Assembly: GCA_934371505.1 (NCBI GenBank)
Contig: CAKRNW010000010.1
Span: forward strand, 1 to 32,373
Length of the DNA stretch: 32,373 nucleotides
Source: an uncultured Lachnospiraceae bacterium
GTDB lineage: Bacteria > Bacillota > Clostridia > Lachnospirales > Lachnospiraceae
Direction of reading: 5' to 3'
The position numbers were made by a program, and so were the translations under genes. Below, in pieces: positions 24,801-31,861 of the stretch. The first letter of the stretch is position 1, and every line of letters starts with the position of its first letter. The notes beneath the pieces were generated by a model. The model was not told the origin of the DNA. It saw only the letters and a list, made by a program, of their open reading frames with translations, and did no database searches.

Positions 24801-26788
24801 CAAATGGCTACAAGATGTATACAGATAGCACACCAGTGGGAGATGCAGAAGTTGTGCCAGGGTTGTTCAGTGGATACTATAAGGATGGAAAAGACGGTAC
24901 GGAAAAACCAGAGGCAAATGTGAAAGGTAATGACTATGTACAGTCTATCACTCTGCGCAGCGTGAAGCGCTTGCCGGATTACTGCTTTGATAACTGTGAG
25001 AGTTTAACCACCGTCAATCTTGGGGATGCCTGCACAGATGTGGGGAAGGCACCCTTCCGTGGTTGTCCTGCCATGTCCTCTGTAGGAGCAAACAGCGATT
25101 ACTATGTATATAATAATGGAATCCTTTATGAGACCTTGAGTAATGGCTATTACAAGGTGAAAGAGTGTCTGGCATCCAGAGGAACCAAAGTGGGACAGCC
25201 GGTGATCAACTCCACCAATGATCCGATGATTACCAAGATTTCAGAAATCGAAAAAGGTGCATTTTCTGAATGCAATAATGTTGCCTATGTGGACTTCTCT
25301 GACGCGACTTCTTTACAGGAAATTCCTGAGGATGCTTTTTATGACTGTGAAAATTTAAGTTCGGTAAGTTTACCGGAATCAGTAAACAGCATCAAAGATA
25401 GAGCTTTTGCCGGAAATGACAGAGTGAGTGTCACCATTCCAGGCAAGGAGGTCTTTATTGCAACCTCCGCTTTTGAACATAAGCCTACCGTAGTGATCCG
25501 TACTTACAAGGATACTTCTGCTTACGAGTATGGAACTTACTATGGACAGACTGTGGAATTGATCAGTGACAGTTACCGGGTTATTTTCCTCGACCATGAC
25601 GGCAAACAGTTAGGCGAAACCCAGTACATTGAGGAAGGCAAGAATGCCGTACCGCCGGAGAATCCCAAATGGGAGGGACATACCTTTACCGGCTGGAGCG
25701 GTGAGTACATCGGTATCACCAAAGATACGGTTTTAGTTGCCCAGTATTACACCAATGGTTCCAAGGACGATCCCAATGGTGGCAATAACGGTGGAAACAA
25801 TGGCGGTAATAATGGCGGAAACAATGGCAATAACGGCAATAACAACGGAAATAATGGTAATGAAAGCGGCAAATACACCCTTACGGTTGTAAACGGAACA
25901 GGCGGCGGTACCTATGCAGCAGGAACTTCCGTTATCATCACGGCGAATAACCCGCCTACCGGTAAAGCGTTCTACAATTGGACGATGAGTACAACCATGA
26001 ATATTGTCAGCTCCCGTTCTGCGGCAACCACCATTACCATGCCGGCAAGCAACGCCACTGTAACAGCTAATTACATTGATTCCGGATCTTCTTATCTGAC
26101 GGTAAGCTCCAATGAAGTACAACCCCTGAAGAACAAATCCGTCAGTGGAAACAATCGTAATAATGGCACCAATACGGGTACCACAACCAATACCACAAAC
26201 CGTGATAACAATAATAACGGCACTAAGGTGTCCATTACAAAACCGGGGATTTCCAACCGGGATCTGGCATCTGCTACCGTGAACGGTTCTACCGATAATT
26301 TCATTATAAAGATTTCCGATAGTGCATTGGCTACGGAAGAGGTGCAGCAGGCTCTGTTGGCAAGATATGGTTCCCTGGATGCCATCCGCTATGTAGCAAT
26401 GGATATTTCCCTGTATGATTCCACAGGAACCACCAAGATTACCGACACCACGGGATTGACTGTCGATGTTACCATTCCTCTGCCCGATGATTTGATCCAG
26501 TATGCCGGAAATAATAAGACGGCAGCTGTGGCAAACGGACAGCTGGAGGATTTGACACCCAAGTTTACCACCATTGACGGTGTGGCCTGTGTAACTTTCC
26601 GGGCAACTCATTTTTCGCCGTATACGATTTATGCGGATACCAACAATCTGGTAAGTGGTCTGGATCAGACTCCTAAGACCGGTGATGGCATTGCACCGAA
26701 GTGGTTTTTGAGTATTGGATTTGCAGCGGTATCGATCCTTCTTTTCATGAAAAAAGATAAACCGGTAAAACGGAGAAAGCTGGCTTAA
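21842..26788 (+). CDS. large wall-anchored BspA-type leucine-rich-repeat surface protein
   Basis: A 1648-aa exported protein. A Lys/Arg-rich N-terminus leads to a signal/membrane segment (about 21-40). BspA-type (LRR_5) repeats of the form AFxxCxxLxxVxLP occupy about residues 320-556, 667-737, 1032-1083 and 1129-1221. An EF-hand/dockerin-like loop DKNQDGEITLID is at 802-813. An InlB-B (Listeria-Bacteroides) repeat spans about 1245-1302 (RVIFLDHDGKQLG). Then come a Gly/Asn linker (about 1312-1340), a second beta-rich repeat domain (YTLTVVNGTGGGTY), an Asn/Thr-rich stretch and a final domain. The C-terminus has sorting motif TPKTG (1610-1614), a hydrophobic helix and a KRRK tail. Start ATG 21842 follows AAAGGAGATG. 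Such proteins act as adhesins or binding platforms; the ligand is unknown. Confidence 0.93.
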   Translation: MSKKKGKKRVLKRKVKRTIRYTVAALFMVTAIIVAAIPAQTNRADDGSVSAQASATDDRTTDYSYPVEDDRTGSAEPDSASQDGTYYTKVPVQNNINLSKYHRDKSMPNVNTGYSVIKLSSGYYLNWQYKYYVDQNTGVLCDYNDAFAVPEQKLSLRLPTSYQIVDVNDLNTYFTTGNGSNQQSISYQENFDTTDTNYQKFEKYFADSFKTWLKECAKYRQDYKAWEDGGKTGTEPVKPSNLTFTPTNLSEELRNQYYCEYDLVYNGLTGVKGFTLVPVQDARTGTIKDAYLVKALSKDAVDSSYRDKLDSNDFLCSGMSSQLITAIGDYAFNDVRNIETMDMPSEIAYVGDYAFYNSFIKRVNLSNVKTLGNAAFKSTQLESINLGTGLTVIGTEAFANNALLTSVEFPVTVTDIRDGAFASCLRLTSVNLSTINSDFKIGQWCFYDCQSLSSLTLPNGVTNKHLTSIGKGAFAVAKGSTADTSLAIEFPSNLTELPDYLFAGRSNLKSVTFPASYGAEPGNGSVGGVANAKLVPKNMFVGCTNLAFVKFPDNCLYVKYGSEKFQFYDVQNPDFYVEGPAVMRNLKDRAYPREATWYEKTYVNDFVPYRFTLNGVEYYETGSKDGDYILTVDKSGKMTSCIQAPGNTSSSIDLVIPSKVGAYDVVSVVEGCFDTVKDKLKTVTVSDDSISGIDNRTFENCPKLEEVTLGNSVSRVGDSAFADCPKLKNVTFHTPSAGYNNFTIGTNAFETKGTELTFHADIVKGYAPFDWAMQPDNYVYSQTGVRVCYQSQSPTYLKVMYDKNQDGEITLIDYPRYDSLDKDHAAHNKEMQDYYYRIYGDSKYDSYRQNFAKAAIAAGNATISNELYESDYYGPWIGSDLENQTTWDNLLQQANGGTAPANPITKPDAYYTRKPYSILENAKGNSDKIWESLTPEEADWVGACLNIDVPEAVTSLDVYTFIRGTSDGKKNFNSGNVQTYLNTPNNTNGYKMYTDSTPVGDAEVVPGLFSGYYKDGKDGTEKPEANVKGNDYVQSITLRSVKRLPDYCFDNCESLTTVNLGDACTDVGKAPFRGCPAMSSVGANSDYYVYNNGILYETLSNGYYKVKECLASRGTKVGQPVINSTNDPMITKISEIEKGAFSECNNVAYVDFSDATSLQEIPEDAFYDCENLSSVSLPESVNSIKDRAFAGNDRVSVTIPGKEVFIATSAFEHKPTVVIRTYKDTSAYEYGTYYGQTVELISDSYRVIFLDHDGKQLGETQYIEEGKNAVPPENPKWEGHTFTGWSGEYIGITKDTVLVAQYYTNGSKDDPNGGNNGGNNGGNNGGNNGNNGNNNGNNGNESGKYTLTVVNGTGGGTYAAGTSVIITANNPPTGKAFYNWTMSTTMNIVSSRSAATTITMPASNATVTANYIDSGSSYLTVSSNEVQPLKNKSVSGNNRNNGTNTGTTTNTTNRDNNNNGTKVSITKPGISNRDLASATVNGSTDNFIIKISDSALATEEVQQALLARYGSLDAIRYVAMDISLYDSTGTTKITDTTGLTVDVTIPLPDDLIQYAGNNKTAAVANGQLEDLTPKFTTIDGVACVTFRATHFSPYTIYADTNNLVSGLDQTPKTGDGIAPKWFLSIGFAAVSILLFMKKDKPVKRRKLA
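25775..25861 (+). repeat. tandem Gly/Asn-coding repeat (linker)
   Basis: Degenerate tandem 9- and 12-nt units built from GGCAATAAC/GGTGGAAACAAT-like codons, encoding NGGNNGGNN and NGNNGNNN. It forms a flexible spacer between the InlB-type repeat and the next domain. Such tracts can change length by slippage in steps that keep frame. Confidence 0.8.
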
Positions 26789-26816
26789 TTGGTATTTTGA
26801 AAGGTATGGTTATTGT

Positions 26817-28526
26817 ATGGGAGCAAGAAAACTGAAAAAGCTTCTGATTACCCTGTTATCCTGCATCTGCGTCCTCAGTATGGACGCAGGTGCTCTTTTG
26901 CTGGTAAAGGCAGATAACATTACCAGCGGAACCGGCGGAAGCGATGAAGGGACGGTGTTGGGATCCAGCACTGTGGTTGGCGGAAAGGCAGTCATTCTGA
27001 TGAACCCTGCTTCTGTAGTGACAGGCTCTGCCGCAACACAGGAAGCTGCGGAGGAAGAACAGGCCGGACAGGAGAGCGGTGCCGTATACAAGCCTCAGGT
27101 TAACCAGATATCGGACGGACAGATTGTGGATGCGGCTTATTATAAGAAACAAAGCTTAACGCAGTATAATTTTCCGGAGGATGTAAACGCCATCGGAGAT
27201 TTCTCTTTTGCAAGGAGCGGATTGACAGAAGTTGTGATTCCGGAGGGTGTGACCCGGATCGGATATGGTGCATTTTATCATTGTGATCAGTTGGCAAGTG
27301 TGGAGATTCCGGACAGCGTAACGGAGATAGAGCCTTTTGCTTTTGACATGACAGCCTGGGTACAGCAGTGGCGTGCAGATCAGTCAGAACTTGTCTCTAG
27401 CGGAAAGGAAGCATATCTGATCGTGGGAGATGGCATCTTAATTGCTTATGAGGGAAATAAAAAGAGGGTGAATATTCCCAATGGAGTGAAAAAAATTGCC
27501 GGTAGTGTATTCCGGGACAGAAATGATATTACTACTGTCACATTTCCCACAACCCTGACGGAGATTGGGGAGAGTGCCTTTGAAAATTGCAGTGCCCTGA
27601 CAGCAGTCAGTGGGGGCAAAAATCTGGTGAGCATTCAAGACAAGGCTTTTAGCGGGTGTCCAATTGCAGAAATCCAAATCCCGGAGACTGTCACAGAGAT
27701 TGGCAGAGATGCTTTTGACGAGACAAATCTGGCAACGGGGAATGCCGTGGTAGTATTTCAGGGAACGAAACTTCCGCAGATCGGGTATACCAACCGTGCT
27801 ACCCGATTATCCAATACTGCATACAGAAACCGTTGCTTTGAGGGAGTCTCCATTGCAGTTGTCTGTAAGGAAATAAGTAATGTAAAGGGATCAGTTTTGG
27901 ATGGAAGCCTGTATGGCTTTGCAGGAATTGTATGCCGGATGGACGGCAATAAGGCATCGAACCAGGAAGGAATTTTAACGATTATTAAGGTCAATGGGAA
28001 AGTGACGGCCTATCCGGAAAAGGTGACAATTTCCGGAATTACCTATCAGATTCAGGATCCTTCCGGACTGGTGGCCAAAAGTGAGGATGTGGTGATTCAT
28101 CCTGGCCTGACCTATACCATTGACAGCAGCTTATTTAAACCGCAGACCTATGTAAACATTGATTTGAAATCTCCGGATACTTCTTATCAGCTGACGATGA
28201 CCCAGAGTACGGTCGCTCAGAAATCCATGGCTGTGTCTTATCAGGAAACCTATGGAAAGGAAGCACCTGAAAAATTTTACGGCTTTTCCATGAGTATGAA
28301 AGATGTGCGTGCCAATGTACCGATTTATAAATTAGGAAAGCAGACGATTACCTGTACGCTGCCCGTGCCTTCTGAGTGGAATGTGGGTAATTTACATATT
28401 TCGATTTTAGGGGATAATGGATTGTTAAGGGAAGTAAATTTTACTTCTTCTTCCAAGCAGGACACGAATTGCATTACTTTTTCGCTGGATCGCATTGCGG
28501 ATCTGACAATTTATGAACAGCCTTGA
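26817..28526 (+). CDS. secreted BspA-type leucine-rich-repeat protein
   Basis: A 569-aa protein with a Sec signal peptide (KKLLITLLSCICVLSM, probable cut near VKA-DN at about residue 33), then a low-complexity Ser/Gly/Ala/Glu segment. LRR_5 repeats lie at about 117-175 (NAIGDFSFARSGLTEVVIPE) and about 218-300 (VKKIAGSVFRDRNDITTVTFP). The C-terminal 250 residues are beta-rich and unrecognised (VTISGITYQIQDP). Unlike its neighbour it lacks a sorting signal or membrane anchor and ends LDRIADLTIYEQP, so it is probably released or held non-covalently. AAGG is 12 bases from the ATG. It follows the large LRR gene by 28 nt and is likely co-transcribed. Confidence 0.88.
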   Translation: MGARKLKKLLITLLSCICVLSMDAGALLLVKADNITSGTGGSDEGTVLGSSTVVGGKAVILMNPASVVTGSAATQEAAEEEQAGQESGAVYKPQVNQISDGQIVDAAYYKKQSLTQYNFPEDVNAIGDFSFARSGLTEVVIPEGVTRIGYGAFYHCDQLASVEIPDSVTEIEPFAFDMTAWVQQWRADQSELVSSGKEAYLIVGDGILIAYEGNKKRVNIPNGVKKIAGSVFRDRNDITTVTFPTTLTEIGESAFENCSALTAVSGGKNLVSIQDKAFSGCPIAEIQIPETVTEIGRDAFDETNLATGNAVVVFQGTKLPQIGYTNRATRLSNTAYRNRCFEGVSIAVVCKEISNVKGSVLDGSLYGFAGIVCRMDGNKASNQEGILTIIKVNGKVTAYPEKVTISGITYQIQDPSGLVAKSEDVVIHPGLTYTIDSSLFKPQTYVNIDLKSPDTSYQLTMTQSTVAQKSMAVSYQETYGKEAPEKFYGFSMSMKDVRANVPIYKLGKQTITCTLPVPSEWNVGNLHISILGDNGLLREVNFTSSSKQDTNCITFSLDRIADLTIYEQP

Positions 28527-28587
28527 TGGACAGACCCTTTTTATTAACTTTTGCATAACATAATGAAAAAGAAAGCTGTGTGCAAAA

Positions 28588-29502
28588 GTGTACCGAGTCA
28601 GACACCAGATAGGATGTGACCAGGTATCCTACACGGGTAAGGATGTTCATGTGGTTTTATTGGACACTGGCATTTGTAAGCATCCGGACCTGGCAGATCG
28701 TATAGAAGGAATTATGGATTTTACAGATCATGAGGGAAGTGGCATAGACGATAATGGGCACGGAACTCATGTGGCGGGATGTCTTTCAGGTGATGGCAGA
28801 GCTTCCAATGGAAAATATCAGGGTATTGCACCGAAGAGCCGGATCTGGAGTGGGAAAATTCTGGATCGTGACGGAAACGGAGATTTATCCCAGCTGGTGG
28901 AAGCACTGGAGTGGGTAGTGCATTTGAATGATGAGACACCGATTCAGGTGGTGAACATCTCTGTGGGAGCATCAAACCTGCAGAAAAGCCTGGAGTTTCA
29001 GTATGTAACAGAATTGATTCGTTACCTGAGTCGCAGAAAAGTACTGTTTTTTTGTGCGGCAGGAAACTTTGCAGCGAATAGCAGGACAATATCACTGTTA
29101 GGAAGTCTGGAAAATGTAATCACGGTTGGCTGTCATGAAGGCAGCTTTGGAGCGGGAAGAAAAGATCTCTGCCAGTTTTATTCCTGCATCGGAAACCCCA
29201 AAGCCGAAGGAAACCATCGAAAGCCGGATGTGGTTGCACCGGGAACAGATATCATTTCCTGTAATCTGCATTTCCATGCAAGAAACGGAAGAGTCTGGAA
29301 CGGCTACTGCCCCAAAAGCGGTACTTCCATGGCAACTCCCATCGCCGCGGGAGCTGCAGCATTGTTTAAGGAGAAATACCCTTACGCCAGTGTGGCTGAT
29401 TACAAAAGTGCATTGGCAGATTCCTGCCTGGATGTAGGATTGCCTTTTTTCAGACAGGGGTACGGAATGCTTTGGATTCCGGGGCTGTTAAATGAAAAAT
29501 AG
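28588..29502 (+). CDS. S8 family serine peptidase (subtilase), no signal peptide
   Basis: A 304-aa subtilisin-type domain with the full catalytic set: VVLLDTGICKHPDL (D26), DDNGHGTHVAGCLSG (H58), CAAGN with oxyanion N160, and SGTSMATPIAAG (S247). There is no signal peptide, propeptide or membrane anchor, as in intracellular or AprX-like subtilases. GTG 28588 is the first usable start, but it has no good ribosome site. A frame from ATG 28563 (MKKKAVCK) would join this one if one A were removed from the AAAA at 28584-28587, so the true N-terminus is uncertain. It follows the secreted LRR gene by 61 nt. Substrate unknown; the neighbouring surface proteins are on the other side of the membrane unless export is non-classical. 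Confidence 0.88.
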   Translation: MYRVRHQIGCDQVSYTGKDVHVVLLDTGICKHPDLADRIEGIMDFTDHEGSGIDDNGHGTHVAGCLSGDGRASNGKYQGIAPKSRIWSGKILDRDGNGDLSQLVEALEWVVHLNDETPIQVVNISVGASNLQKSLEFQYVTELIRYLSRRKVLFFCAAGNFAANSRTISLLGSLENVITVGCHEGSFGAGRKDLCQFYSCIGNPKAEGNHRKPDVVAPGTDIISCNLHFHARNGRVWNGYCPKSGTSMATPIAAGAAALFKEKYPYASVADYKSALADSCLDVGLPFFRQGYGMLWIPGLLNEK

Positions 29503-29518
29503 AATCAATGAGTAAGAC

Positions 29519-29548
29519 TTGACAACACCTCGTATGATTGTATACAAT
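29519..29548 (+). promoter_or_regulatory. near-consensus sigma-A promoter of the citrate-synthase-like operon
   Basis: A perfect -35 TTGACA (29519-29524), an 18-bp spacer, and -10 TACAAT (29543-29548). The -10 box lies on the right half of a palindrome (29526-29559), so a repressor bound there would block RNA polymerase. The leader to ATG 29617 is about 60 nt. Confidence 0.75.
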
Positions 29549-29565
29549 AATACGAGGTGCTTTTT
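29526..29565 (+). promoter_or_regulatory. 34-bp palindrome: operator and probable terminator
   Basis: Arms CACCTCGTAT (29526-29535) and ATACGAGGTG (29550-29559) enclose the palindrome ATTGTATACAAT (29537-29548); only one symmetric pair (G29536/A29549) fails over 34 bp. TTTTT follows at 29561-29565. As RNA from the subtilase gene it makes a terminator; as DNA its core TTGTATACAA has the form of GntR/FadR-family operators. A GntR/FCD gene lies in the operon it would control. Both roles are inferred from sequence. Confidence 0.65.
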
Positions 29566-29616
29566 ATACAATAAAAAGATGTCTGGAAACGACACTTTTA
29601 TGAGGAGGAGCAAGTT

Positions 29617-31053
29617 ATGAGTTATGATGCATTTCAAAATCGTCCGGTAACAATGAATCCGAGTAACAATCTGCTTGAAATAGAAGAGCATATGTATATT
29701 TTGGATGATGTGCAGAAACCGAACGTGTTCCGTAATATGTTTCCCTATTCAGAGATCCCGAAAATTCCGTTTAATGATAGAATTGTGCCGCATAACATGC
29801 CAAAGGATATCTGGATTACCGATACCACCTTCAGGGATGGACAGCAGTCCAGAGCACCGTATTCTACCGATCAGATTGTGACAATCTATGATTATTTACA
29901 TCGGCTTGGCGGTCCGAACGGAATGATCCGTGCCTGTGAATTTTTCCTTTACAGCAAGAAGGACCGGGACGCCGTATATAAGTGCATGGAACGGGGCTAT
30001 AAATTCCCAGAGATCACCAGCTGGATCCGTGCAAGCAAGGATGACTTTAAACTAGTAAAAGAAATCGGCATGAAGGAGACAGGTATTCTTGTCAGCTGTT
30101 CCGATTATCATATTTTCCTGAAATTGAAGATGACCAGAAAACAGGCGATGGAGCATTATTTGAGTGTCATCCGTGAATGTCTGGAAGAGGGAATCAGCCC
30201 TCGCTGCCATCTTGAGGATATCACTCGTGCTGATATTTACGGCTACGTGGTTCCTTTCTGTCTGGAACTGATGAAGCTCATGGAAGAGTACAAGATACCC
30301 ATTAAAATCCGTGCCTGTGATACCATGGGGTATGGTGTAAACTTTTCCGGTGCAGTAATTCCCAGAAGTGTGCAGGGTATCATTTATGCAATCCATACCC
30401 ATGCAGGTGTGCCTTCCTCTCTGATTGAATGGCATGGACATAATGATTTTTATAAAGCGGTCACCAACTCTACCACCGCCTGGTTATATGGATGCTCCGG
30501 TGTCAATACTTCTTTATTTGGGATTGGTGAGAGAACGGGGAATACGCCGTTGGAGGCGATGGTTTTTGAATATGCGCAGTTAAAGGGTCATTTAAACGGC
30601 ATGGATACAAAAGTGATTACAGAACTGGCAGAGTACTATGAGAAAGAGATTGGCTATCATATACCTCCCCGTACTCCCTTTGTGGGCAGGAATTTCAATG
30701 TTACCAGAGCGGGGATTCATGCGGATGGTTTGTTGAAAAACGAAGAAATTTACAATATTTTTGATACAGAAAAATTCCTGAACCGCCCGGTTTTATGTGC
30801 AGTTTCCAACACATCCGGACTGGCAGGCATCGCCCATTGGATGAATACCTATTACAAGCTTCACGATGAGGAAAGCCAGCTGCAGAAGACCAGTGAGCTG
30901 GTAAAGGCAGTGAAGGAATGGGTAGATGCAGAGTATGCCGGCGGACGTGTAACCGTACTTACGGATGAAGAACTGGTAGCAGAGATCAACAAGTGCTGTG
31001 AGAAGCTGGGACTGAAAATAGAGGAACACACTGGAGTCAAAATTGAAAAATAA
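29617..31053 (+). CDS. 2-isopropylmalate synthase-like protein, probable Re-citrate synthase
   Basis: A 478-aa HMGL/DRE-TIM metallolyase. The barrel start WITDTTFRDGQQSRAPYS carries R73-D74; the metal site is in EWHGHNDFYKAV (H273, H275, D277); GVNTSLFGIGERTGNTPLE and RAGIHADGLLKNEEIYN are further family blocks. The C-terminal LeuA allosteric domain is absent, and an extra N-terminal segment is present. Those features and the neighbouring isocitrate dehydrogenase gene fit the Re-citrate synthase branch described from Clostridium kluyveri (acetyl-CoA + oxaloacetate to citrate). Homocitrate synthase is the main alternative. AGGAGGAG precedes ATG 29617. With aconitase and IDH the product would supply 2-oxoglutarate for glutamate. 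Confidence 0.82.
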   Translation: MSYDAFQNRPVTMNPSNNLLEIEEHMYILDDVQKPNVFRNMFPYSEIPKIPFNDRIVPHNMPKDIWITDTTFRDGQQSRAPYSTDQIVTIYDYLHRLGGPNGMIRACEFFLYSKKDRDAVYKCMERGYKFPEITSWIRASKDDFKLVKEIGMKETGILVSCSDYHIFLKLKMTRKQAMEHYLSVIRECLEEGISPRCHLEDITRADIYGYVVPFCLELMKLMEEYKIPIKIRACDTMGYGVNFSGAVIPRSVQGIIYAIHTHAGVPSSLIEWHGHNDFYKAVTNSTTAWLYGCSGVNTSLFGIGERTGNTPLEAMVFEYAQLKGHLNGMDTKVITELAEYYEKEIGYHIPPRTPFVGRNFNVTRAGIHADGLLKNEEIYNIFDTEKFLNRPVLCAVSNTSGLAGIAHWMNTYYKLHDEESQLQKTSELVKAVKEWVDAEYAGGRVTVLTDEELVAEINKCCEKLGLKIEEHTGVKIEK

Positions 31054-31124
31054 AATTTTTCAATTTGCGAGATTTGTGTCTGCACAGGTTGACACAAACT
31101 CGTTATGCGCTGAGAGAACGCGCA
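31040..31124. repeat. structured intergenic segment before the GntR gene
   Basis: Three inverted repeats in 85 bp. AAATTGAAAAA/TTTTTCAATTT (31040-31050 with 31056-31066) encloses the stop codon of the upstream gene and has no T-tail. GAG-A-TTTGTGTC/GACACAAA-CTC (31069-31080 with 31091-31101) has a 10-nt loop. TGCGC/GCGCA (31106-31110 with 31120-31124) comes last. TCGTTA after the second stem is shared with the element at 2903-3029. No promoter could be placed with confidence. Confidence 0.5.
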
Positions 31125-31145
31125 GAAATGTGGAGAAAAACTATC

Positions 31146-31835
31146 ATGAGTTTTGATGTGAAACAGGAAGTAACGGATAAGTATTCGTTGCGGGGAAGAG
31201 TATATTCCAAGATAAGAGAAGATATTCTCAACGGAAAATACAAAGAACATGAAGAACTGAAGGAAATGGCGATCGGTGAGGAACTGGGTGTAAGCAGAAC
31301 TCCTGTGCGCGAGGCCTTTCGTCAATTGGAACTGGAGGGCTTGATTCAGATCATCCCCAACAAGGGTGCCTATGTAATTGGTATCACCATGAAGGATGTG
31401 CAGGATATCTATATGATGCGGGCACGGCTGGAAGGCTTGTGTGCAAGATGGGCAACAGAGCATATTACCCAGGAACAGATGGAGGAGCTGGAGGAAAATA
31501 CCTACCTTGCAGAGTTTCATGCCAGCAAGAATCATCTGGAGCAGATGGCACAGCTGGACAACCGGTTCCATGAGCTGTTATACGAGGCATGTGACTCTAA
31601 AATGCTGGAAAATACCTTAAAGGATTTCCACCAGTATGTGATGCGTGTACGTCGGAAAACCTTATCCAGTGAAGCAAGAAGTACCGCCTCCAACAACGAG
31701 CATCGTCAGATTATGGAAGCCATTAAAGCCAAGAACGCTGATCTGGCAGAGGAACTGGCACACCAACATATGATTAATGCCTACAATAACATGTTAAAGC
31801 ATGGATTAAGTGAGGCTTATCGAGAAGAAAAATAA
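31146..31835 (+). CDS. GntR family transcriptional regulator, FCD (FadR) subfamily
   Basis: A 229-aa regulator. The N-terminal winged helix-turn-helix is at about 15-80, with the GntR signature ELKEMAIGEELGVSRTPVREAFRQLELEGLI split over the recognition helix (about 48-60). The C-terminal all-helical FCD domain carries LDNRFHELLYEAC and NEHRQIMEAI, which hold the usual metal-binding histidines; its ligand is often a carboxylic acid. ATG 31146 follows GGAG; the frame is open to 31065, but that part runs through hairpins and is not protein-like. Lying between the citrate-synthase-like and IDH genes, it most likely senses a C4-C6 carboxylate and controls this operon through the palindrome at 29526-29559. 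Confidence 0.9.
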   Translation: MSFDVKQEVTDKYSLRGRVYSKIREDILNGKYKEHEELKEMAIGEELGVSRTPVREAFRQLELEGLIQIIPNKGAYVIGITMKDVQDIYMMRARLEGLCARWATEHITQEQMEELEENTYLAEFHASKNHLEQMAQLDNRFHELLYEACDSKMLENTLKDFHQYVMRVRRKTLSSEARSTASNNEHRQIMEAIKAKNADLAEELAHQHMINAYNNMLKHGLSEAYREEK

Positions 31836-31861
31836 GGCAGTACGGAAAAGGAGGATTTTGC

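Noticed and set aside
25775..25861. Tandem repeats as a possible CRISPR array
   Set aside because: Units are 9-12 nt, without spacers, and read as Gly/Asn codons in frame with the surface protein.
25733..26611. 292-codon open frame on the minus strand
   Set aside because: Antisense to the Gly/Asn/Thr-rich part of the LRR protein; the repeat composition keeps stops rare in the opposite strand.
31040..31066. Hairpin at the end of the citrate-synthase-like gene as a terminator
   Set aside because: AT-only stem overlapping the stop codon and no T-run behind it; the operon reads on into the GntR and icd genes.
31089..31094. TTGACA as the -35 of a GntR gene promoter
   Set aside because: No -10-like sequence lies 16-18 bp downstream; the hexamer is part of a hairpin arm.
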